Below, in pieces: positions 24,733-34,948 of a DNA stretch of 64,000 nt. The position numbers and the translations under genes are program-made. The first letter of the stretch is position 1, and the number at the start of each line of letters is the position of its first letter. The stretch is taken from the NCBI GenBank assembly GCA_030141605.1, contig JAQGDQ010000063.1, forward strand, positions 599,576 through 663,575, in the 5' to 3' direction. The stretch is from Tubiluchus corallicola. Taxonomy: Eukaryota > Priapulida > Priapulimorpha > Priapulimorphida > Tubiluchidae. The notes under the pieces were generated by a model, which saw only the letters and a program-made list of their open reading frames with translations, did no database searches and was not told the origin of the DNA.

Positions 24733-24851
24733 ACCAAGTACGCCAAGAACGCCACGCTGCCAAAAATGCCAAGCCGCCAAGAATGCCAAGCTGCCAAGAA
24801 TGCCAAGCCGCCAAGAACGCCACGCTGCCGAGAACGCCAAGCTGCCAAGAA
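24733..24851. repeat. 17-bp minisatellite
   Basis: About seven units of CCAAGAATGCCAAGCTG follow each other, with A/C, T/C and G/A variants. The open frames on both strands here (repeats of KCQAAKNA and LAFLAAWR type) are products of the repeat. Confidence 0.9.
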
Positions 24852-25413
24852 TGCCAAGCCAGGTTGATTGATAGACAGACGAATTGGCTGACAGCAAAAC
24901 GGATATTCTTATAGAAATTGTTAATTTTTCATGCAAGCATTGACACCTGTTTTGTGCCGACACAGAACAAATAAATTATCCCTTTGTTTGACCGCCACGT
25001 ATCTGGTATTACACAACGTATTAGTAAATAAGTGTCAGTGTCTATGAGAATGTCTAACCAACAAACATATTGTATGACTGCGAGAAGTCACAGATATGAA
25101 CACAATCGCATTGACCTGAGCCGAGCCTTTCTTTTAAAAGTGTAATTTTAACGGTCAGATTGGAAGTAGTTACGTCTTATATATACTGTGAAATTCACGT
25201 CGGCTATCCAAAAAGCACCAAGAGTCATTGTCAGTTAGAAAAATACCAACAAGCAAATGACCAACAGGACGATACCGGGATCGTGATAAGTCCTGTACCT
25301 GGAAGCGCTATCTCATCACTTCAGAGGACACAGATTGGGATAACATTAAGCGCTTTACTGGGTCACAGCTCTGCAACCAGTCGTATAGAGTAAACAAGTC
25401 AGAATGTTACAAG

Positions 25414-25785
25414 GTGTCTTGTTACTCACTTCCTAGCCATAAGCATATTCGCACAGTTGGTGTGATACGAGACAGTACAGATAATGAAGAGAGGCAATCA
25501 GACATTAGTCACATCTCGCCTATGTCCACACCTGATGCCCCTATGTTGACACCAGCCATTCCTACAGAAATGAGTACTCCATCCACGAGTTTTGGAAATG
25601 TAACTCCTTTCGGTGGAAAGCTCAATTTATTAGTGCCACAGCCAGCTACACATTATCACGACTCGCAAGAACATGCACGACGCCCTCAAAGGAGTCGCAG
25701 ACCCCCCAACTTAGCTGAAAGACTATGTCACCGAGTTTTGAGCATTTTGATACATTTCTACTTTTGTGCTTACTTGTTCTAAAGG
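25414..25785 (+). pseudogene. Proline-rich C-terminal tail of a Gypsy-like polyprotein
   Basis: This open frame has many P, S and T residues and ends in RRPQRSRRPPNLAERL before a short hydrophobic tail and a stop. Gypsy polyproteins in invertebrates often end in such a basic P-rich stretch just before the 3' LTR, and an LTR does follow at 25867. It is therefore probably the tail of a second element that shares that LTR. It has no catalytic domain, so the call rests on composition and position. Confidence 0.45.
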
Positions 25786-25866
25786 ACATATACATGTATG
25801 CATGTGTATTTAACCTTCTTTTGTTAGCTGTTAGAGAAGTTACATTGTTCTAGTTGCCTTGCATAT

Positions 25867-26197
25867 TAGAGGATCTCGAACATTTCAGCATGTGAAGAGT
25901 ACCCGTATTGCTGTTTGCCAGAAGGCAATTTTTAACACATTTAACAATAAGAACTTAATGCAGTTTCAAGCAGATGTTTAACATTTGGAACGGTATATTA
26001 TTTGTAGTTTTACTTTTGTGATTAAAGGAACAATTCTTAAATTAGTATAATTCGAAACATTTGTATTTGTACTTATGCTGTATGCAGTATGGCAGTATTA
26101 TATGTAATTATTTTTTTGTTGTTTTTTCAGCCTGATCTTTGCTGCAATACCATAAATAAACCACTTTGATTCAGCAAAAACTTCCATAGTTATTTAT
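25867..26197 (+). repeat. Left LTR of the Gypsy-like element
   Basis: This is a direct repeat of about 330 bp, matched at 29416-29738. Both begin near TAGAGGATCTC, share TTTTTAACACATTTAACAAT and TTCAGCAAAAACTTCCATAG, and end near TAGTTATTTAT. They differ by several substitutions and small indels, so the insertion is not very recent. The outer ends do not show the usual TG...CA, so exact borders are approximate. Confidence 0.85.
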
Positions 26198-26211
26198 GAT
26201 CAGGCGGGAGA

Positions 26212-27819
26212 ATGCCAATTGTTCAATGCCCAATTACTGGCTGCAATTATGCAACAGAGGACTTGTCGGAGGCTCTTTCTTGAACTCCTACAAATACATC
26301 GTGGCAGTCACACCACGAACACAGAGGCGGCACCACCCGCACATTCTGCTCCAACTGCGAAAATTGGAAAAGTGAAAGGCCTACTGTACCTGCCGTCGGT
26401 ACCAGCGAAGAACGAAGAATGGGCATATTTTACCACACGTTGGCAAAAATATGTAGATGCCACTGGTATCATTGGTAAAGACAGAGTAATTCAGTTATTA
26501 GAATGTTGCGGTGAAATGTTACGTAAAGATCTCACTCGTTCTGCTGGTGGCAGTCTCAGTGGCAAAGCAGAAGATATCGTTCTCAAAAAGCTTGCTGTTC
26601 GCGTTGAGAATATGATGGTAGCTCGTGTAGCATTGCATGATTGCGACAAGATTGTGAAGAACCTATCCGTGCATTCTGCGCCCATCTACGAGGACAAGCC
26701 GGCATCTGCAATTATGAAGTGAAATGTCCCGAGTGCGACACCAGTGTCAGCTATACCAACGAAATAATTCGTGACTGTATCACACGCAGCGTTGCTGATC
26801 CAGAAATCCAATTGGACATTCTCAGCGACAAAAATCAAGTCATGGAAATCGAAGAATTATTAATGCTAATTGAAAGCAGAGAATCTGGAAAAAGATCTGC
26901 TTCAAAACTCTTCGATACCCACAATGCTGAAGCAGTGCGTAGCTCATACAGACCAACAACAAGCAATCTAGCCAAGGATAAAACATCCGAACCATGCAGC
27001 CACTGTGGAAGGCACGGTCATGGAAATGGTTCTGATTTTATATTACGACAGGACAAATGTCCAGCTTTCGGCAAAAGCTGTACAAATTGCAGTCACAGAC
27101 ACCATTTTGCTCCGGTACATAGATCTAGAAATAAGCCAAAACATGCTGCTCCAGACCGTGACAGAGGTTGTGAACAATCCAGCTCACTGGGTGAACAGGG
27201 AGCTGTGTTCAATACATTGTGTTCCCTTACATCCCACGTACATGCAAAAAATAGCCGTCATACAGTTCCCTCACATCATGTATATGACCAGATGTGTAAT
27301 AGTTGGCTATGCCAACCATCGAAGCCTCAACCATTTGTTACATTGCGCATATCAATAAACCCAAGTGACTACACAGCCCTTGGTTTCCGCTGTGGCAGAC
27401 GACCAACTTCTTGTATAATTTCAGCAATAGCAGACACCGGATGCCAGAGTTGCCTGTGCAGCCTTAAAATCCTCACTCGCATAGGCATATCAGAGCAACA
27501 TCTCATACCTGTCACCATGCGCATGCAAGCTGCAAATGATCGTGGAATCAACATCCTTGGCGCTGCTATCCTAAGATTTACTGGTACATCTACGGCTGGC
27601 AAACAGCTGGAAACTAGGCAGATCGTATATGTCACCGATACTTCAAACATATTGTACATTAGCAGCGAAGCTTGTATTGTACTCGGAATGATCACAGAGA
27701 GCTTTCCAACGATTGATGAGGTCTGCAACACGCTAGAGATATCATCATCAAACAGTACTTCATCCAACCCCCAACAAAACAGTAGTGGTTTGACATCTGA
27801 GTACCACTGCCCACGATGA
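26212..27819 (+). pseudogene. Gag-like and aspartic protease region of the Gypsy element
   Basis: A start at 26212 gives MPIVQCPITGCNYATEDL, a C2H2-like beginning known from this group, then a frameshift within 60 bases. The gag core runs at 26219-26722 (KNEEWAYFTTRWQKYVD). A second frameshift near 26640 leads into the 392-residue frame at 26641-27819. That frame has a CSHCGRHGHG knuckle, a second CPAFGKSCTNC block with HHFA, and later ADTGCQSCL, the D-T-G active-site motif of a retropepsin-like protease. Gag packages the element RNA; the protease cuts the polyprotein. Confidence 0.85.
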
Positions 27820-29444
27820 CAGCTGCCACCTACACCACCCTCCCAACTGCCATTTTCGTCAATGCAAGAAAATTTGCCAAAACTGAGACAGTATCTCCTC
27901 GACACTTACAAGGCAAGCATATTCAACATATGTGAGCACCAACCTCTCCCACTTGTGGAAGGGCCCCATTTGAAACTCATGGTGAATTCTGATGCCACCC
28001 CCGTGGCACATCACACCCCATCCCAGTCGCCTTGCATTGTCAGAAACAAGTCAAAGCAGATATAGATCGCGACGTTCACCAAGGGGTCTCATCCGTGATT
28101 TCTCGTGCAGAATCATCAGTATTCTGGCCAGGCATAACGACAGCCATATAGGCACTTCGAAGTCGTTGCCAGGAATGCAACAGTATTGCACCCTCGTATC
28201 CTGCAGCACCCCCCGTTTCCCCAGTTTTGCTGGTATACCCATTTCAGTGCATCTGTGCTGACTTCTTTCATTACAAGGGCGTCTACTACTTGTTGTTGAC
28301 CGTTATACCAACTGGCCTATTCTCGAACATTCTCCAATTGGGGCCACTGGTCTCATTGCCTGCCTCCGCCGAGTTTTTGTCACTTACGACACTGCTGAAG
28401 AACTGGCCTCAGATGGTGGCCCTGAATTTACTTCATTCTAAACACACCAGTTTTTTTTCATACTGGGGTGTCCATCATCTTTCTTCGGTGGCCTTTCCTC
28501 ACAGCAATTGTAGAGCCGAAGACCGTTAAGCGCATGATTATGGATAATACTGGCCCTCAGGGAGACCTTAATACAGACTTGTTTCAAAGAGCAATCCCAC
28601 AGTACAGAAACTGCCCAGACAGAGATGCCAAGCTCTCACCTGCCCAGTGTCTGTTTGGCCGCCCTATACAGGATTTCATCCCTATAATATCCGGTGACTA
28701 CCAACCTCGTAACATTTGGCAAGAATCACTACTAGCCCGAGAAGAAGCCTTGCGTAACAGACACATGAAGGCATCGGAATGGTAGACTGAACACACAAAA
28801 TACCTACCCCCACTAGCTGTTGGTGACAAGGTACGTTTACAAAATCAGACCGGGGATCATCCTACCAAATGGGACAAGTCTGGTGTAGTCATTGAAGTCC
28901 GTCAGTATGACCTATATGTCATTAAGGTGGATGGCTCGGGCCAGTAACACTTCGGAATAGACGTTTTCTTTGGAAATATGAACAAATTCACCCACCACGC
29001 CTCAGTATCTCTATTGATACTGACCTTGCTTACAACGACAGAGGCTTACCAGTTGGGAAACCTGTAACAACAACCACTCTGCCACCTAAAACAAATCAAT
29101 GCCCTAATACCACAACCTTGCACCCACCCAAACCCAAACAAACAGACAAACCTGTTGGACCAGAGGACCCTCCCCCTAACATCAGCACACCCTCACATAT
29201 GCCACTAACTACCATACCAGATAATCCCAAGCCAGTTGATACGTCCATTGACTCCACTTCAACAGCATTAGCTCCTACCAACCCAGTCATACCACTATGT
29301 CATTCAGCTCAGCAGAGGACAACTCCTCAGTGGCACAAAGACTTTGATATGTCTGGTAATTTGGTCAGTTATCAGTGTTCGACATATGCTCCCTCTGTCC
29401 AAGACTTAGGGGGGATAGAGGATCTCAAAGATTTCAGCATATGA
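27820..29444 (+). pseudogene. Reverse transcriptase start joined to integrase and tail, frameshifted
   Basis: 27861-28078 gives the start of a Gypsy reverse transcriptase (LPKLRQYLLDTYKAS, PLPLVEGPHLKLMV). Next to KQVKADIDRDV the frame passes at once to HQGVSSVISRAESSVFWPG, which is the linker before the integrase core. The catalytic YxDD motif, RNase H and about 600 residues usual in the family are absent. The integrase keeps CADFFHYKGVYYLL, SDGGPEF and HSNCRAE (DDE residues) but in different frames, with stops at 28149 and near 28480. A QNQTGDHPTKWDKSG block and a P/T-rich tail follow. Confidence 0.85.
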
Positions 29445-29738
29445 AGAGTACTCGTATTACTGTTTGCCAGGAGGCAATTTTTAACACATTTAACAATAAG
29501 AACTTAATGCAGTGTCAAGCAGATGTTAAACATTTTGAACGGTATGTTATTTGTAGTTTTACTTTTGTGATTAAAGGAACAATTCTTAAATTAGTATAAT
29601 TCGAAACATTTATATTTATACTTACGCTCTATGCAGTATTACATGTAATTATTTTGTTGTTGTTATTTCAGCCTGATCATTGCTGCAATATCATAAATAA
29701 ACCACTTTGATTCAGCAAAAACTTCCATAGTTATTTAT
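29416..29738 (+). repeat. Right LTR of the Gypsy-like element
   Basis: This is the direct repeat of the LTR at 25867-26197. It begins TAGAGGATCTCAAAG and ends TAGTTATTTAT. An ATAT follows the right end and one lies before the left LTR, a possible but weak 4-bp target duplication. Confidence 0.85.
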
Positions 29739-30520
29739 ATATGCATCCATTTATCGTGATTAACTAATTTGTTTAGTGCCTTTATCACAGAATTTGTTTT
29801 GTACCAGTTTGTACAATGTAACCTGCATTGAAGTTCAGGTTTTGTGCACCTTTACTCTTACTTTAGTTTAGCAGTGGTTTAAATTTAATATGTGTTCTCG
29901 GGTCAGAGATGACCACAGTGCCATAATTTCATTTAATTTTCTTGGCATATCTTATCTTACTTGCCTATCATATTGTGATTATCGCATATTGTTGCTGGTT
30001 CAATTGCAACATCTTTCTTACAGTTGAATTATTTTGTTACAAGTTATTAGGTAAAAGTATTGTGCAGCATCTTTACCTAGGATTTAGAGAATGGCCCTTT
30101 ACCTCGTGTCACTCATCATTAGGACTACAAGCAGTTACAACTTGAGAGAAAACAAAGAGGTTACGCCAATGTTATTGGTTGTGTTTGCGTTAACAGTGAA
30201 GAATGTAAGGAGATGATGATGACGGATGAGAGTTAGGCAGTGCGTCTTGGTAGAGGAGATCATCTCGACGATGGCGGTCTGATAAACGGATGTTTTACTA
30301 TAACCTAGTATTTTCTTGACGAGTTCATTTAAAATAAACTGCATTTTAACTGTTGGAATTTGCTGTTTCCGTTTTACTGGTGGAGTCAGTTTCACTCTAT
30401 GCATACCTATGTACCAAAAGCTTTACCCTTTACTTTTTACTAGATAGTACAAACAATAATGCAGGCTGTAAATTAAGTGTAATGACACATTGAATTGATT
30501 AACATAATTATTTTTTGCAG
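29739..30520. promoter_or_regulatory. Upstream region of the KIAA1143 homologue
   Basis: About 780 bp lie between the right LTR and the acceptor-like TTTTTTGCAG ending at 30520. The promoter and any leader exon of the downstream gene must be here or be supplied in trans. No core promoter motif is convincing. Nothing else was recognised. Confidence 0.35.
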
Positions 30521-30558
30521 AAAACAATGACAAGCTATATTCATCAGTGAAAGAAAAG

Positions 30559-33064
30559 ATGTCTCACCGAAAGTACAATGTTTCATATGAAAAGCCTCAC
30601 GAGCCTTCATTTTTAAAAAAATTCAAACAACGCATAGGTTACCAAGAGCCGCCGACTGTTGATAGCAAAGTAATAGATAGTACTAGTAGTAGTATTATTA
30701 AATTTACGGGTAACAGTGAAATCATGCCACTTGCAGCAATCAAATGTATTTATCATGCCGATAGCTCGGCACATACTGTATGTGTAACAGTAGTAGGCAG
30801 TTGTGGAGTGTGTATTTTGTGCTGCAGTATGCGAACAGTTTTTATTGATTTCTGCTGCAGATTTTACATATTCCAGTCCTACAGAACTTTCATGATTAGG
30901 CAAGACAATCACGCATGCCTCCAACTTTCATGATTGGGCAAACCATTACGCATGTTACATTTGAGTTCAAATAACAGGTCTATATTAAAAACATTGCAGC
31001 TGTATTTCTAGTTAATGTGAGTATCTGTACATTGCTCATCCCTTGTGTGCGTACAGAACAGGAAATTAATAAGTCAGAGGCTTAACTATTTATCCATTGC
31101 TGGTTTATCAAAATCTTATTTTGCAACAGCTTGATCAATGTTGAAAACGTCGCACTATTCAGTGTCCAGTCTAGCCTCGTTATCTCGCCACTGTCCGTCT
31201 AGGGCAAATTTTTGGCGAGAGGCGAGTATGGCGAGATAACGGGAATATAACGAAGTTAGTCTATATGTATATACATAATAGTTGATTAACATAGTGTTCC
31301 TCTATGTACATATAAAATATATTTCGCATTATGATACCAATCAACATTAAATCAGAAATGAAAAATGTCATAAAAATAATCTTAGAATGTTACTCTTTTA
31401 TTTAAAAAACCTTTTTCGAGTATACACTTAAATGCAATAAACTTAGCAAAAGATTTAGAAATGTTCACAAATGAGTTACTGATGACTGAAATAATTCAGA
31501 AGAGACAACTGTTTCATTGATGATACACGCAAGCAGTCAACACGACGTTTAATCAAACACAATCCTTGAATATCGTCGCATGTGACTCTGTCAGACTGTT
31601 CAAAGTATTGCATCAGTGTGTCGACAGCTGCTGCTGCCTGGTCATTCGATACATGAGATGCGCCATGAGACACTTCTCCGGCTAACAGTGTCACCAAATT
31701 TCGCACTAAATACAGTAACAATTTCCTGCTGTGTCTTTGAAGAATTATTCGTATGATAAATACAAATTTCCTTTTTTTGTTCAGGATTAAGACAAAACAG
31801 TTTTCGCTTCAGAGACATCATGTAAAGTTGCTCACACTTTGTGGAAACTCAAACTTAAACGCAGCTTTGGTGTTATAGAGTAAGGATATTGGTGACGCTT
31901 TAGTTTCTCTGCGCATTAACCAACCACAGCACTCCTAATCTAATCCTGGTGAGACACACACTAGATTAATTGTCTGTCTATCGAGTACAGCAGCATTGTC
32001 TACATACCGCGGTTATATTGATCGACACGCGGTATATGTATTGATCGATTCACCTCTGAGTTTGTCTGTTTGGCGACATAACGAATATAGTTTACATAAG
32101 CACTCATCCTAGCATGACGTGGCGAGAAGCGAGGGTGGCGACTTAACGAGGTAAATATCAAAGCAGGAAATCCATCCTGGTACTTTCTATGGCGAGAGAC
32201 GAGTTTGGCGGCATAACGAGGGGCGAGATAACGAGGCTAGACTGTATTGGCTTTTACATTTGGCATTGTGACTTAATTATTAGAGTTAACTAGGCATGAA
32301 AACCCCAATTCCTTGCACTAACTGCTGGTCTAATCTTTAATGTCACCCACGTGCAAGGAGTATGCCACTTATTTGAACATTTTTACAGTATATTTTATCC
32401 TGAACATTTATTATAATTTTAATCTCCTGTCAAAAATTTGTTTCTTGATATGAGTTTGCACAAGAGTCCTTTTGCTCGCTTGCTTTATGCAAACACAAAA
32501 AGCCAGAAACTTCCATTGCCATATTTTCTTATTTCTAGAGGGCAATGATTGGGATAGATGATGATGATGACGGTGAACAGGCAGAGAGAGAGGATGAGAA
32601 GCCTACAATTGTACTACAGAAAGAAGATGATGTGACAGAAGCTAAAGCAAAAATAATTCTTAGTCAACAAAAAATCCGTAATGGTAATTTAAAAATTTAT
32701 TTCATGGAAAATAGAGTCAAATTATAAATAAAAACATCAACAAAAAAGTTTTTATGAAAAACAATTTGAAACTAATTGATGCCATGATCTACACACATGA
32801 TCTGCAGCAACTTGGAACACAAATTACATAAAATAATTTATTGAATAGTCTTTATTTTTAGAGAAGACAGATGAATGTAAAAGAATTACCTTTACAAAGC
32901 CTGTCAAACGACGAGAATGTAGCAAATTAAGTATTTGTTCCAAGAAACGAAAAACCGAAAATACGAAGTCAAAACAGAATTCCATGGAAAAGGTAAAAAA
33001 CTCTAGTTTGCTATCATTTGACGATGATGAAGAAGAAAATGAGGATGATGAAGAGGAAAGTTGA
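30559..33064 (+). CDS. KIAA1143: KIAA1143 homologue, complete three-exon gene
   Basis: Exons 30559-30669, 32539-32683 and 32862-33064 join in phase (0, then 1) and give 152 residues; the human protein has about 154. Matching regions are the start (MSHRKYNVSYEKPHEPSFLK, then RIGYQEPPTV), a middle acidic block with KPTIVLQKEDD, a KPVKR segment, a lysine-rich stretch, and the end NSSLLSFDDDEEE. The start was chosen because the conserved N-terminus begins there and an upstream ATG at 30526 runs into a stop. The family's role is unknown; the lysine-rich and acidic tail suggests a nuclear protein. Intron 1 (30670-32538) contains a pogo-type element. A 32-bp tandem duplication spans the stop codon. 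Identification is by remembered similarity. Confidence 0.93.
31167..32244 (-). mobile_element. Pogo/Tigger-type non-autonomous DNA transposon, copy 2
   Basis: This 1,078-bp copy of the element at 7723-8809 differs by scattered substitutions and small indels. It has the same inverted ends starting CAGTCTAGCCTCG, with TA after the right end, but TC instead of TA before the left end. On the minus strand it keeps the same 81-residue frame (31721-31476) with a few substitutions. It lies in intron 1 of the KIAA1143 homologue. Confidence 0.85.
31476..31721 (-). pseudogene. Tigger/pogo transposase C-terminal remnant, copy 2
   Basis: The same 81-codon frame as at 8033-8278, open again, with few residue changes (for example MQYFEQ for MRYFEQ). 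It also lacks the helix-turn-helix and DDE core. Retention of the frame in both copies may mean recent common origin rather than selection. Confidence 0.6.
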
Positions 33065-33110
33065 ATCGATATATAAACGTACACGAGGAAAGTTGAATCG
33101 ATATATGAAC
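33053..33110. repeat. 32-bp tandem duplication over the KIAA1143 stop codon
   Basis: GAGGAAAGTTGAATCGATAT occurs at 33053 and again at 33085. The first copy contains the last codons and TGA of the gene; the second lies in the 3' untranslated region. Confidence 0.9.
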
Positions 33111-34948
33111 ATGCTTTCTAAATAAGAGCTTTTAAAATAAACTGGATAATAAGGATGAATGCAAGATCTTGTGGAGTGTATATTTATATGTTATTTCAGT
33201 AGTGGAAATGATCAGTTTGGTCATGTTTGCAGATAAAAATTGTCCATCTTGTTTGTAACTACAACGTGCATAAATGAAATTATTGGAGGGTTTGGGTTAC
33301 AACTGAATATTTTTTATGTTCGAGCAGCCGAATCTCTAGTGTTTAGTTGCGCAGAAATTTAGTGCAAACTAAGACAACGTGTTGTACCTGGCATTCGCCA
33401 TCAGGAGGCTGGTATATATTTTGCAGGAATTGTTAAGTCCTTCTACTTATTGTACACGTAATTATAGCAAATAACGTAATGTAAAATTATTTTCATGACT
33501 TTTACTCATTCAAAGTGCTAGCCGAGAAGACGTTTTGTCTTAAATTGACATACTGTCTCTACTCTTGAAATCCTGTAATATATTTTTATTTTCGACTCTT
33601 ATTCAATCTTAAAAAAATAGTAGCTAATGTTTGCAAGCTTGGACCATCTAAATGTCTATATTGTTTCTGACTAAAATCAAATTAAATGAATAAATATTAA
33701 TTAAAGTTCTTTGTGTTTTTTTTTGTGCAATTTAGCACACTGCAATCCTGTATCCATCATATATTAATGGGTCTACTAACTGTTGACATTTATAGCAAGA
33801 CTAGAATGTCACACATTAAAAGAATAATCCTGTACAAAGAGACACTGAATGGGTCGAGTTGGCCTAGCCATGCTTGTATCTTCATGAGGTAAATAGCCAG
33901 AAACAGCATGACGAATGAAACTGCCCAGAGCGCATACTGAACCCAGACACACAAGCCGTTCACTTACCTGTCTCTGTATTAGTGAACTTCGGTTGCAAAA
34001 TGTACCTGTTGACCACTTGGTTATTACGCGAAGTTTTTCTTTTGCATTGAGTAATAGATTAAGACAATATAGTGTATGTATTCTATTTTTTATATAAGTA
34101 GGAAGTTAGGAACTAGCAAACCTCTGCAAAGTATTTTGCATATAAATCCAGAACAACAACAGAAGGGTAGTACAAAAAATGAACACATCCACTGTTAAAA
34201 GGAATGGGCCTTACCAGGAAACAAAACTTTGCCTATACACTCCAGGTTGTTCCAATAATATTCGCCGCGTTTCTTCAGTGGCTGTCTTTAAATATCAGTT
34301 TAATAACTAAGTTTTGCAAAAAAACTCATTTTGGACATTTTCACCTACTGTAGCTCCCACATGTCCTGAATCGAAAAATAAACCCCTTGTCGGACAATGG
34401 AGACTTTGAAGGTTCGTTTGATGTGCAACTGGTTCACATGGTTTATCACAAGTGGTTCTGTAGTCGCAGAGAATGCCTCGTATTGTATAGATCCATCCAC
34501 TATAACTGGACAGTTTAACTATATGTAGATGTATATATTTCTCCAGATATGTTTATCTGCCAATAAAATTGTATATATATATATATATATAATGCACACA
34601 CACACCCATACATGTTACAGCGTCCTCACAAGTTATGCTGTACAGACTCACCCTCACACACACAGAGATGCACAAACACACATAACGAGTGATGTGTTTC
34701 TAACTGGGAAACTACTGTCAAAAACAAAGGCTATGTATGACTTGCATGTATTTGTTTCTAAAATGTACAAATATAGTACTGTGTTCTTTATTCAAGCTAT
34801 AAAGACCAGTGTCAATATTATCACAACTCAGCAATTTAAGAAATTTAAGAAATTTAAATTTAATTAAACATGTTCTCCCCCACTGCATCAGTTTGACTAC
34901 CTGGTATGTACTTTCCTACACCCCACATGGAAGTGACATTACCTGCAG
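33111..34948. other. 3' region of the KIAA1143 homologue and repeat debris
   Basis: AT-rich sequence with AATAAA near 33689. At 33845-33985 a stretch with GATGAAACTGCC-like words resembles 59325-59450. At 34290-34460 words such as CGAAAAATAAACCCC recall repeat family A. A TA microsatellite lies at 34571-34591, followed by a CA run. Confidence 0.5.

Larger units (their letters stand above)
25867..29738 (+). mobile_element. Ty3/Gypsy-like LTR retrotransposon with reverse transcriptase deleted
   Basis: This 3.9-kb element has, in order: LTR, gag-like region with zinc knuckles, aspartic protease, the first part of the reverse transcriptase, integrase, a C-terminal tail, and the second LTR. The central reverse transcriptase and RNase H are missing. 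Several frameshifts and stops break the reading frame, so the element is dead. The wording matches Gypsy elements of marine invertebrates as remembered. The LTRs place it as one insertion; the tail-like frame at 25414-25785 suggests another copy lay to the left. Confidence 0.88.

Noticed and set aside
24669-24963. Frames on both strands over the 17-bp minisatellite
   Set aside because: Open on both strands because of repeat composition, with no other evidence of coding.
30135-30404. 89-residue minus-strand frame upstream of KIAA1143
   Set aside because: No domain, no splice context and low-complexity composition; most likely a chance frame.
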